Source: Paracoccaceae bacterium
GTDB lineage: Bacteria; Pseudomonadota; Alphaproteobacteria; Rhodobacterales; Rhodobacteraceae
NCBI GenBank assembly: GCA_009920225.1
Contig: RGAJ01000017.1
Location: 1 to 14,014, forward strand
Reading direction: 5' to 3'
Length of the DNA: 14,014 nt
Position numbers and translations under genes: made by a program. Shown in pieces: positions 5,523 to 12,994 of this stretch. Under the pieces are notes generated by a model. It saw only the letters and a program-made list of their open reading frames with translations, was not told the DNA's origin and did not search any database. Positions within the stretch are counted from its first letter, which is position 1. Every line of letters starts with the position of its first letter.

Positions 5523-7271
5523 ATGGCGAAAACCGGCCATGACTTGATACAGGACTATGTCAAAAACCTGGATGGATCGCCGGGCGTGTATCGTATGCTA
5601 GATGCTCAGGCACGGGTCTTATATGTTGGTAAAGCTCGCAATTTGAAAAATCGTGTTTCCAATTATGCGCGCCCAACGGGTCATTCTGGGCGGATTGCGC
5701 GGATGATTTCCGAAACCACACAGATGATGTTTCTGACCACCAAAACCGAAACCGAAGCGTTGTTGTTAGAGCAAAACCTGATCAAGCAACTCAAGCCACG
5801 ATACAACGTTTTGCTGCGTGACGATAAATCGTTTCCCAATATTTTGGTGACCACCGATCATGAATTTCCCATGATCAAAAAACATCGTGGCGCGAAAAAG
5901 GAAAAGGGTGCTTATTATGGACCTTTCGCATCGGCGGGTGCCGTCAACTTTACGCTTGCGCAATTGCAGCGGGTGTTCATGTTGCGCAATTGTTCGGATG
6001 CGATGTTTGTGACCCGCACCCGTCCCTGTCTGCAATATCAGATCAAACGATGCACGGGCCCATGTGTCGGGAAAATTTCGCGCGACGCATATGATGAGTC
6101 CGTAAAAGACGCCCAGAAATTTCTGTCGGGGAAATCAACCCAGATCCAGGAAACCCTTGCCAAACAAATGGCCGCAGCAAGCGAGGCAATGGAATTTGAA
6201 CGCGCCGCAGCGTTGCGCAACCGAATTCGGGCGATGACCCAAGTGCAAACATCACAAGGCATCAACCCACGCACCGTACCCGAAGCGGATATCATTGCCC
6301 TGCACCTAGAAGGCGGACATGCCTGTGTTCAGGTCTTTTTTATCAGAGCAAATCAAAACTGGGGGAACCGCGACTTTTATCCCCGCGTTGCCATCGACAA
6401 TTCGCATGCCGAAGTCATGGAGGCTTTTGTTTCGCAATTCTACGACACCAAGGAACCGCCAAAGCAATTGATCCTGTCCCATGACATTGAAAACGCCGAT
6501 TTGGTGCAAGAAATGCTAAGCGATAAACTGGGTCGCAAGGTGGAAATTTCGGTGCCCCAGCGCGGAGAAAAGCTTGAACTCGTGTCAGGCGCGATGCGAA
6601 ATGCCAAAGAAAGCCTTGCGCGGCGTATGTCGGAAAGTGCGACGCAGGCAAAACTCCTTCGTGGTTTGGCAGAGGCCTTTGATCTGGAAGCGCCACCAGA
6701 ACGGATTGAAGTCTATGACAACTCTCATATCCAAGGGGCCCATGCGGTCGGCGCGATGATCGTCGCGGGACCGGAAGGTATGATGAAAAACCAATATCGC
6801 AAATTCAACATCAAAGGTGATGATATCACCCCGGGTGATGATTTTGGCATGATGAAAGAAGTGATCAAACGGCGCTTTTCTCGTCTGATCAAAGAAGATC
6901 CAGATCGAACATCTGGATCGTGGCCTGACTTGCTTTTGATTGATGGTGGTGCGGGGCAGGTATCGGCGGTGCATGAAATCTTGACCGAACTGGGCGTTGA
7001 CGACGTGTCAATGGTCGGGGTGGCCAAAGGGGTCGACCGGGATCACGGGAAAGAAGAATTCTATGTCGTGGGCAAGCCTGTATTCGCGCTGCAACGCAAT
7101 GATCCGGTGTTGTATTTCGTGCAAAGGCTTCGTGACGAGGCACATCGCTTTGCAATTGGGACGCACCGCAGCAAACGGGCCAAAGCCTTTGTCGCGAATC
7201 CCTTGGATGATATCGCGGGGGGAAAACGGCGCCACGCTGGTTTTATGTCTGATGCATCATCGGCTGCATGA
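5523..7271 (+). CDS. uvrC: UvrABC system protein C, truncated before the helix-hairpin-helix domain
   Basis: The excision-repair nuclease subunit, which cuts both sides of a lesion loaded by UvrAB. The GIY-YIG domain is at 18-95 ([15 protein letters not shown] with Arg39, and TETEALLLE). Cys157, Cys169, Cys177 and Cys181 have the 12/8/4 spacing of the E. coli iron-sulfur Cys. The UVR domain, which binds UvrB, is at about 204-239 ([15 protein letters not shown]). The RNase H-like nuclease has EVYDNSH (Asp399), PGDDFGMM (Asp440), LLIDGG (Asp474) and RDEAHRFAI (His541), so both nuclease centres look intact. The protein is 582 residues, where about 610-630 is usual. After NPLDDIAG (559-566) the (HhH)2 domain is missing and replaced by about 16 unrelated residues. 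Those residues are antisense to the convergent P1 peptidase gene, which it overlaps by 211 bases. No other frame encodes the missing domain. Confidence 0.96.
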   Translation: MAKTGHDLIQDYVKNLDGSPGVYRMLDAQARVLYVGKARNLKNRVSNYARPTGHSGRIARMISETTQMMFLTTKTETEALLLEQNLIKQLKPRYNVLLRDDKSFPNILVTTDHEFPMIKKHRGAKKEKGAYYGPFASAGAVNFTLAQLQRVFMLRNCSDAMFVTRTRPCLQYQIKRCTGPCVGKISRDAYDESVKDAQKFLSGKSTQIQETLAKQMAAASEAMEFERAAALRNRIRAMTQVQTSQGINPRTVPEADIIALHLEGGHACVQVFFIRANQNWGNRDFYPRVAIDNSHAEVMEAFVSQFYDTKEPPKQLILSHDIENADLVQEMLSDKLGRKVEISVPQRGEKLELVSGAMRNAKESLARRMSESATQAKLLRGLAEAFDLEAPPERIEVYDNSHIQGAHAVGAMIVAGPEGMMKNQYRKFNIKGDDITPGDDFGMMKEVIKRRFSRLIKEDPDRTSGSWPDLLLIDGGAGQVSAVHEILTELGVDDVSMVGVAKGVDRDHGKEEFYVVGKPVFALQRNDPVLYFVQRLRDEAHRFAIGTHRSKRAKAFVANPLDDIAGGKRRHAGFMSDASSAA

Positions 7272-8209
7272 TAAATACCGCGTGCGATGGATCGTGCGAC
7301 GCACAGGCTCGCGTAATGGCATAACGTGGCAAATGTTATCGTGTCGACGGGGGCTTGAATCCGCGCGGTAGACAGCGCAAAAATCAAATCACCGTCAAAT
7401 GGCAGATGCGCGGGAATTATGGCGCGGGCGATGCCATCATGCGCGGCAGTGGCCAAGCGTTTAAGCTGCGATTTGCTGAGTGGCAGGTCGGTGGCCACGA
7501 CCCCAATCGTGGTGTTTTGCTGGGGCATCAATGCGCCCAGTTTGGTCAGTGTCATGTCATACACATTCCCCTGCGCAGGATTGCCACCCCCATATTCACC
7601 GTTCAGTTCATAAGGGTGCGCCCAAAATCGACCCTGATCATCGACCGCGTTGCCAATTGGATTGGCGGCCATCATCGCCCCAATGCATCCCCCATTTGGC
7701 AACATGATCGACGCTGATCCCAAACCTCCTTTGGTCATGCCGCAAAGCGCACCTGCTCCCGCGCCAACAGATCCAAGTGGAAAATCATCCGCACGCGCGT
7801 CATATGCAGCCTTGCCCAAGGCTGGATAAGGTGATGCATCCCAATTTTTGTTACCGCCATTGGCAAGGTCGAACAAGATTGCCGTTGGTACAATCGGCAC
7901 ATTCAATGCGCCGACGGCAAATCCGCGACCTTGTGCACGCAGCTGATCGCTGACGCCCGATGCCGCATCCAACCCAAACGCAGAGCCCCCCGATAAAACA
8001 AGCGCATCAATGTCTTCGACGGTTTTGTCGGGATCCAACAAATCAGTGTCCCGTGTTCCGGGGGCACCGCCCATCACCGTGTAAGACGCACAAAACGGAC
8101 GGTCGGAGGTGACAATGCTGACCCCTGTTTTAATCGTGTGGTCATCGGCGTGGCCGACCAACACCCCTTGGACGTCCGTAATCAGATTTTTGCGACCTGT
8201 CTGTACCAT
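7061..8209 (-). CDS. P1 family peptidase (DmpA/NylC-like, S58) with an aberrant C-terminal extension
   Basis: An N-terminal-nucleophile hydrolase of the DmpA/NylC group; members act as aminopeptidases or amide hydrolases and activate by self-cleavage. Visible family signatures are [15 protein letters not shown] (9-23), a conserved [12 protein letters not shown] (47-58), [14 protein letters not shown] (72-85), [12 protein letters not shown] (146-157), GGLGSAS (161-167) and [10 protein letters not shown] (232-241). Cleavage is expected between Asn232 and Thr233 by analogy with NylC, making Thr233 the nucleophile. The natural protein seems to end shortly after DIKPAWR (321-327). The next 55 residues (328-382), rich in Arg, Ser and Cys, are read from the antisense of the uvrC coding sequence and have no family resemblance. 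The start ATG (8207-8209) lies 25 bases downstream of the DUF2125-like gene. The physiological substrate is unknown. Confidence 0.9.
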   Translation of the reverse strand: MVQTGRKNLITDVQGVLVGHADDHTIKTGVSIVTSDRPFCASYTVMGGAPGTRDTDLLDPDKTVEDIDALVLSGGSAFGLDAASGVSDQLRAQGRGFAVGALNVPIVPTAILFDLANGGNKNWDASPYPALGKAAYDARADDFPLGSVGAGAGALCGMTKGGLGSASIMLPNGGCIGAMMAANPIGNAVDDQGRFWAHPYELNGEYGGGNPAQGNVYDMTLTKLGALMPQQNTTIGVVATDLPLSKSQLKRLATAAHDGIARAIIPAHLPFDGDLIFALSTARIQAPVDTITFATLCHYASLCVARSIARGIYHAADDASDIKPAWRRFPPAISSKGFATKALARLLRCVPIAKRCASSRSLCTKYNTGSLRCSANTGLPTT

Positions 8210-8234
8210 GGCCTATTTTCCCAAAACTTTTACA

Positions 8235-8954
8235 CTATTTCCAAAACAGTGCCTGAAGCGATGGCGAAAGACCAGCATCGGTCACAGCGGGATGGCGAAG
8301 ATTTCCAGAAAGCGCGAAGTTTTCAACAGATCCTCCGTCAATCGATCCTGTCCCTGAGCCTGTTATAGGGTGGTTCAGCGAGCGGATTGTTTGAGCCAAA
8401 GTAGACCAATCAAAGGGTGTGTCAGATGATATATGAAGCGTTGCGCGCACGGTTTCGTGTTGAGTTCCAGTGGCAAATTTTGCGTCATTCAGTTCAATGA
8501 AAACCGTGATCTTTTCGGGCGACTGCGTTGGAACGATAGAAATTTGCGCGCGTTCAGCGGTTATGCCGTTGGGGAATTCTGGTTTTGCTGCCTCTATCGT
8601 GATCCTTGGGGTGGGGGCCCCAGAGGTCACGACAGATGCGCGCATTCCGTCTGTGGTCAGGGATTGCCCAAAGATCTGGACGCGATTTGGAAGGATGATG
8701 ATCCGATGATCCGATTTATAGACCACGCGCAAGATTTGCACGAATTCCGCGTCAAAGCCGATGTCCGCAATTGTGACATCTGAAAGGGTTACATCATAGC
8801 GGTTGGGAAACCCGTGCTGTTCGCTATGTTCAAAAACGTCGCCTTGTGCGCCAAACCAACCTGCGGTTTTGTCAAGATTGGTGCTTAATCCCCAATACCA
8901 ATTGCCCGCCCAAAAAACTGCCATAATGACAACAATACCAATGATGCGTTTCAT
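8235..8954 (-). CDS. DUF2125-like envelope protein (short form)
   Basis: A 239-residue protein. A single N-terminal hydrophobic segment (about residues 3-22, IIGIVVIMAVFWAGNWYWG) acts as an uncleaved anchor or signal, so the rest should be periplasmic. GFPNRYDVTLSDV (48-60) and ILRVVYKSDHRIIILP (74-89) match what I know of the DUF2125 family, in which a GFPNR element is followed by a Y-x-x-N/D-H-x-I-x-x-x-P strand. The remainder is beta-rich and soluble. Family members in Rhodobacteraceae are, as I recall, over 300 residues, so this copy is short through its middle and end. The function of the family is not known. It is divergent from the ChaC-like gene across 70 bases and is followed at 25 bases by the P1 peptidase gene, so the two are probably co-transcribed. 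Confidence 0.7.
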   Translation of the reverse strand: MKRIIGIVVIMAVFWAGNWYWGLSTNLDKTAGWFGAQGDVFEHSEQHGFPNRYDVTLSDVTIADIGFDAEFVQILRVVYKSDHRIIILPNRVQIFGQSLTTDGMRASVVTSGAPTPRITIEAAKPEFPNGITAERAQISIVPTQSPEKITVFIELNDAKFATGTQHETVRATLHISSDTPFDWSTLAQTIRSLNHPITGSGTGSIDGGSVENFALSGNLRHPAVTDAGLSPSLQALFWK

Positions 8955-9024
8955 ATCATGCCCCTTTGCTTTGTGTCAGATAGTCGCTACAAAGCGTTAA
9001 ATACAAGGATAAAGGGCGCGTTAC

Positions 9025-9552
9025 ATGTGGGTTTTCGGCTATGGTTCGCTTTTGTGGAACCCCGGGTTTGAGTTTGTCGAAAAACAAATTGCGTGTCTGC
9101 ATGGATATCACCGCAGTTTTTGTATGCGCTCAATTCATCATCGCGGCACTGTCGCCGATCCGGGATTGGTTTTGGCCCTAGATCGTCATCAAGGCGCAAA
9201 ATGCCAAGGCGTTGCATTTCGCGTTGCCTCTGAAAATGTTGAGGCCACGTTATCCTACCTGCGGGATCGTGAATTGGTATCTTCTGCCTATCTTGAGGTG
9301 ACGTTGCCCATCGCCCTATCAGATGGCACAACCGTCGATGCAGTGATTTATGTCATCGATGAAACGCATGATCAATATTGTGGCGGTCTTCCTTTGACAG
9401 AGCAGGCGCGCATTCTATCAAAGGCGGTTGGCGGGCGTGGCCCGAATTGGGAATATCTGTACAATACCGCCGCTCACCTAGCGGAATTGAACATTGTTGA
9501 TGCAGACCTGCAATGGTTGGACCGCGAAGTTAAATCAATGAGGGGCGAATAA
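9025..9552 (+). CDS. Gamma-glutamylcyclotransferase (ChaC-like)
   Basis: A 175-residue cytoplasmic enzyme of the ChaC/GGCT-like fold, which releases 5-oxoproline from gamma-glutamyl compounds; ChaC members act mainly on glutathione. The N-terminal substrate loop is VFGYGSLLWNPGF (3-15), the basic MRSIHHRGT is typical of ChaC, and YLRDREL (78-84) contains the catalytic Glu83. The C-terminal Tyr-rich helix (GPNWEYLYNTAAHL) also fits ChaC. AAGGG at 9010-9014 supports the ATG at 9025. The stop at 9550-9552 is 2 bases before the first possible start of the stator gene, so the two are likely one transcription unit. Whether they share a function is unknown. Confidence 0.9.
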   Translation: MWVFGYGSLLWNPGFEFVEKQIACLHGYHRSFCMRSIHHRGTVADPGLVLALDRHQGAKCQGVAFRVASENVEATLSYLRDRELVSSAYLEVTLPIALSDGTTVDAVIYVIDETHDQYCGGLPLTEQARILSKAVGGRGPNWEYLYNTAAHLAELNIVDADLQWLDREVKSMRGE

Positions 9553-9604
9553 GCTTGGCGAATGAGCAGATGGACAGTACAGTTAAACAACCACAAACAA
9601 CATC

Positions 9605-9609
9605 AGGAG
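9605..9609 (+). promoter_or_regulatory. Ribosome binding site that decides the stator gene start
   Basis: AGGAG at 9605-9609 lies 8 bases before the ATG at 9618, the best Shine-Dalgarno near this gene. It favours 9618 over the upstream in-frame TTG (9555) and ATG (9570), although GAGGGG at 9540-9545 could serve the TTG. Confidence 0.6.
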
Positions 9610-9617
9610 CTGACCCC

Positions 9618-10802
9618 ATGGATCAGCAAAACCTAGAGGCCGAGCTGCATTTTTCCCAACCGATCCGTCAGGTGATCCTGATGTTGATCGCCATTGGGTT
9701 GACCTGTGCAGGGGTCATTTTGGCGCTTCCCGTCGTGATGGGTATTCTGACGGCCAATATTTGGCTCAATGGATTTATTCTTTTGGTGTTTTTGATTGGG
9801 GTGCTGAGCTGCATTTTTCAGGTCGCACAGTTGATCTATTCTGTGCGTTGGATCGAAAATTTCGCACGGGATAATCGCAACCAATCGACCAAAGCGCCCC
9901 AATTGTTGGCACCGCTTGCAACGCTGTTGCGCACACGCGGCCGCATGCAAATCGCTGCATCCTCGACCAGATCAATCTTGGATTCCGTCGCGACACGTAT
10001 CGAAGAAGCGCGTGAATTTACCCGTTACATCGTCAATCTTTTGATCTTTTTGGGCCTGCTTGGTACGTTTTATGGCTTGGCGACAACGGTACCTGCGTTG
10101 GTCGACACAATTCGATCTTTGGCCCCACAAGACGGTGAAAGCGGGTTTGAGGTGTTCAACCGTCTTATGAACGGGCTTGAGGGACAGCTGGGCGGCATGG
10201 GCGTTGCGTTTTCGTCGTCTTTGTTTGGCTTGGCTGGGTCATTGGTTGTCGGACTGTTGGAATTATTCGCAGGGCACGGTCAAAACCGGTTTTATCGTGA
10301 ATTGGAAGAATGGTTGTCCACCATCACGCGCCTTGGCTTTTCATCCGCGAGCGAAGGCGAGACGTCAGGCGAACATGGTCTGTTTACCGCTGTTTTGGAC
10401 CAAATGTCCGAACAAATGGAAGCCATTCGCGTGATGTTTGCCCAATCTGATCAAACGCGTGCCGTGGTTGATGAAAAAATTGGGACACTTGTGGATACAT
10501 TGACGCAAATGTCGGCACGTTTGGAACAATCTACACCGTCGAATGCTGCGCTTGAACGGGTTGCTGTCGGGCAAGAGCGGCTTTTACAGGTGTTGACCGA
10601 TATGCATGAGAACGATGCGGTCGATGCAGAAAGCCGTATGCGCCTGCGATCAATCGATGTGCAAATGCTGCACCTGATGGAAGATATGTCTGCAGGGCGC
10701 CAAGAAACCGTATCTGCGATCCGCAATGATATCCACGCGCTCACAAATGCATTGGTGCGCGCCGTGACAGAAATCGAAGCCTCTGGCCGGACAAAGGGGT
10801 AG
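9618..10802 (+). CDS. MotA/TolQ/ExbB family proton-channel (stator) protein
   Basis: An inner-membrane stator-like subunit, 394 residues from the ATG at 9618. It has four hydrophobic helices at about 17-38, 52-75, 137-160 and 193-219. The third carries LIFLGLLGTFYGLATTV and the fourth GMGVAFSSSLFGLAGS, the paired G-rich pore helices of the MotA/TolQ/ExbB family. The loop between helices 2 and 3 (about 76-136) and the long tail after helix 4 should be cytoplasmic. The tail (about 220-394) is mostly helical and coiled-coil-like, which is long for ExbB or TolQ and recalls MotA-like ZorA. The next gene starts 2 bases after its stop and encodes the matching MotB-like partner, so the two should form a proton-driven complex. 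In-frame upstream starts at 9555 (TTG) and 9570 would add up to 21 residues. Confidence 0.88.
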   Translation: MDQQNLEAELHFSQPIRQVILMLIAIGLTCAGVILALPVVMGILTANIWLNGFILLVFLIGVLSCIFQVAQLIYSVRWIENFARDNRNQSTKAPQLLAPLATLLRTRGRMQIAASSTRSILDSVATRIEEAREFTRYIVNLLIFLGLLGTFYGLATTVPALVDTIRSLAPQDGESGFEVFNRLMNGLEGQLGGMGVAFSSSLFGLAGSLVVGLLELFAGHGQNRFYRELEEWLSTITRLGFSSASEGETSGEHGLFTAVLDQMSEQMEAIRVMFAQSDQTRAVVDEKIGTLVDTLTQMSARLEQSTPSNAALERVAVGQERLLQVLTDMHENDAVDAESRMRLRSIDVQMLHLMEDMSAGRQETVSAIRNDIHALTNALVRAVTEIEASGRTKG

Positions 10803-10804
10803 GT

Positions 10805-12994
10805 ATGGCACTGTCGCGTCGAACAGGGCAACGGTTTCAGGGATCGATTTGGCCCGGCTTTGTGGATGCTATGACCGGCCTTTTGTTGGTTTTGATGTTT
10901 GTTCTGACCATTTTCATGGTCATTCAATTTGTATTGCGCGAAACGATTGCGGGTCAAAAAACCGAACTCACTACGCTTGGCGTCGAAATTGCGGCCATTG
11001 CTGATGCTTTGGGTTTGGAAAAGCAGCGTGTCAAATCGCTCGAAGGGGAACTGGGCGAATTGACGGCAACTTTGGCCAGTACACAGAACGAAGTCGAAAC
11101 CCAATCCAACCTGATCGCGCGGCTGACGCGCGAACGTGATGCGCAAACTGCCGCGCTTGAACAGGCCACATCACAGATCACAGCGTTTGAGGCCCAAGTT
11201 GCAGGACTGCTGGCGCTGCAGCAGCAAAATGAGCTGAGCATCAGCACATTGCAAAGCGAAAAAGCGGATCTATTGTCCGAACAAGACCGGCTTTCGTTGG
11301 CGTTGGCCACAGCGCGATCCGAAATTGATGTCGCCACCGAAGAAGCGCGTCGCAAAGCCGCCGAACGTGATGCGTTGAATGCTTTGATCCAAAGCTTGCA
11401 AAAGCAGGGCGCTGATAATGCGGTGCAAATCGCCACGCAGCAGCAAAAAATAGACGACCTTTCCACGCAAATCAGTCAGGCAGAAAATGACCGTCTGCTT
11501 TCGGCTGCGGCCGCTGAAGAATTGCGCAAACGATTGGAAAACGCGGACGCAGAGCTGACCGCGATGACATTGGCGCTCGAAGAGCAACGCAAAAAGGCCG
11601 AAGAAACTTTGACCCTGTTGGCTGCTGCAGAGGCTGCTAAAACAAATGTCGAAACCCAGCTGGCAGACGCGTTGATCACGTTGAACGCGCAGAAAACAGA
11701 TCAGCAGACGTTGATCGATGACCTCCGGTCCCAAAACGAAAACCAAGCCGAGCAAGCCAAGCAAGCGCAGATCGCCCTTGCCGCGTCGCTTGCGCGTCAA
11801 CAAGAGTTAGAAACGCGCTTGGCCGAAATTCAGACATCACTTGATGAAACACGTGGCCAAGATCGGGAAAAAGCCCAACAGCTGAATGATGTTCAAACAC
11901 AGTTGGTCAATGCGCTTTTGAAACTTGATGAGCAAAAACAAACAACGCAGATTCTGTCGGATCAAAAGGAATTGATCGAACGACAATTCGCTGATCTGCA
12001 ATCTACACTGTCGGCCCAAGATGATTTGAACGGCTCTTTGCAGAACCTCGAAGCAAAGCTCACTGCCGCCTTGGCCGAAAAGCTGAGCGCACAGAATGAT
12101 TTTGAAACCACGCAACAACAGCTCAAGGCTGCGTTGGCGGCAAAACTGGCATCTGATCAATTGGCCGAAACACGGTTGACCGAAGCGGCCGAACGTGAGG
12201 TATTGTTGCAAGCGGCACGAGAGGAATTGGCCCAAAAATCGCAATTTGCGGATCAGACCACCGAAGAATTACTGAAGGCCGAACGCCAAACCGCATTGTT
12301 AAATCAACAGGTGGGTGAGCTGCGCAAACAAGTCGAACAGTTGCAAGGCCTGTTAGATGTGTCAGAGGCCGCAGATGTCGACAATAAAACCCAACTTCAA
12401 AACCTTGGTCAGCGCCTAAACGCAGCACTTGCGCGGGCCGCGACCGAAGAACGAAAACGCCGCACTTTGGAAGAGGCAGAGCGCAAACGTTTAGAAGAAG
12501 AGCGTAATAAATTGGCCAGTCAGGCAGAGGACTTGGCAAAATATAAATCAGAATTCTTTGGCCGCATGCGCGCGATTTTGGCAGGTCAAGACGGTGTAAA
12601 AATCGTGGGCGACAGATTCGTGTTTTCGTCCGAAGTGTTGTTCGACCCAGGTCAAGCCGATTTGCAATCAGCGGGTCAGGTTGAAATTCAAAAGGTGGCG
12701 ACAATTCTGGAATCCGTCATGGATGAAATTCCTGACAACATTGATTGGGTCATCCGTGTCGATGGACATACCGATAACATAGCCTTGTCAGGCCAGGGTC
12801 AATTCAAGGACAACTGGGAACTGAGCCAAGCACGCGCGCTGTCTGTGGTCCGTTATATGGTGACGGGTTTGGGATTTCCACCGGATCGATTGGCGGCGAA
12901 TGGATTTGGTGAATTCCAACCTGTGAATGACGCCAATACGGAATCTGCACGCGCTCAAAATCGCCGTATTGAGATCAAATTGACCGAACGCTAA
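10805..12994 (+). CDS. MotB-like protein with long coiled coil and C-terminal OmpA peptidoglycan-binding domain
   Basis: A 729-residue partner of the upstream stator protein. After a short basic cytoplasmic N-terminus, WPGFVDAMTGLLLVLM opens a single membrane helix (about 16-44). Asp21 sits where MotB has its proton-carrying Asp. Residues about 46-590 are an almost unbroken Gln/Glu/Ala/Leu-rich coiled coil, with recurring QLxxAL-type heptads near residues 285, 366, 418, 439 and 537. The OmpA-like domain (about 595-729) has VDGHTDN (Asp657), NWELSQARALSVV (Arg677) and NRRIEI; the Asp and Arg are the diaminopimelate-binding positions known in OmpA. The helix would therefore sit in the inner membrane and the C-terminus on peptidoglycan. 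No signal peptidase site is seen. Its stop overlaps that of the convergent M23 gene by 4 bases. Confidence 0.9.
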   Translation: MALSRRTGQRFQGSIWPGFVDAMTGLLLVLMFVLTIFMVIQFVLRETIAGQKTELTTLGVEIAAIADALGLEKQRVKSLEGELGELTATLASTQNEVETQSNLIARLTRERDAQTAALEQATSQITAFEAQVAGLLALQQQNELSISTLQSEKADLLSEQDRLSLALATARSEIDVATEEARRKAAERDALNALIQSLQKQGADNAVQIATQQQKIDDLSTQISQAENDRLLSAAAAEELRKRLENADAELTAMTLALEEQRKKAEETLTLLAAAEAAKTNVETQLADALITLNAQKTDQQTLIDDLRSQNENQAEQAKQAQIALAASLARQQELETRLAEIQTSLDETRGQDREKAQQLNDVQTQLVNALLKLDEQKQTTQILSDQKELIERQFADLQSTLSAQDDLNGSLQNLEAKLTAALAEKLSAQNDFETTQQQLKAALAAKLASDQLAETRLTEAAEREVLLQAAREELAQKSQFADQTTEELLKAERQTALLNQQVGELRKQVEQLQGLLDVSEAADVDNKTQLQNLGQRLNAALARAATEERKRRTLEEAERKRLEEERNKLASQAEDLAKYKSEFFGRMRAILAGQDGVKIVGDRFVFSSEVLFDPGQADLQSAGQVEIQKVATILESVMDEIPDNIDWVIRVDGHTDNIALSGQGQFKDNWELSQARALSVVRYMVTGLGFPPDRLAANGFGEFQPVNDANTESARAQNRRIEIKLTER

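Noticed and set aside
7218..7400. Frameshift that would restore the UvrC helix-hairpin-helix domain
   Set aside because: The two other plus-strand frames after 7217 encode no HhH-like sequence, and the minus strand is good P1 peptidase coding sequence right up to the junction.
10451..11146. Long minus-strand open frame opposite the stator and OmpA-domain genes, and similar ones at 11270-11803 and 12123-12704
   Set aside because: They have Cys/Phe/Arg-rich or Ser-rich compositions typical of antisense shadows, no motifs, and lie opposite strongly supported genes.
9618..12994. A Zorya antiphage system (ZorA/ZorB-like pair)
   Set aside because: No ZorC, ZorD or ZorE-like gene follows; the neighbours are a ChaC-like enzyme and an M23 peptidase, which suit an envelope role. 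Only the motor architecture is shared.
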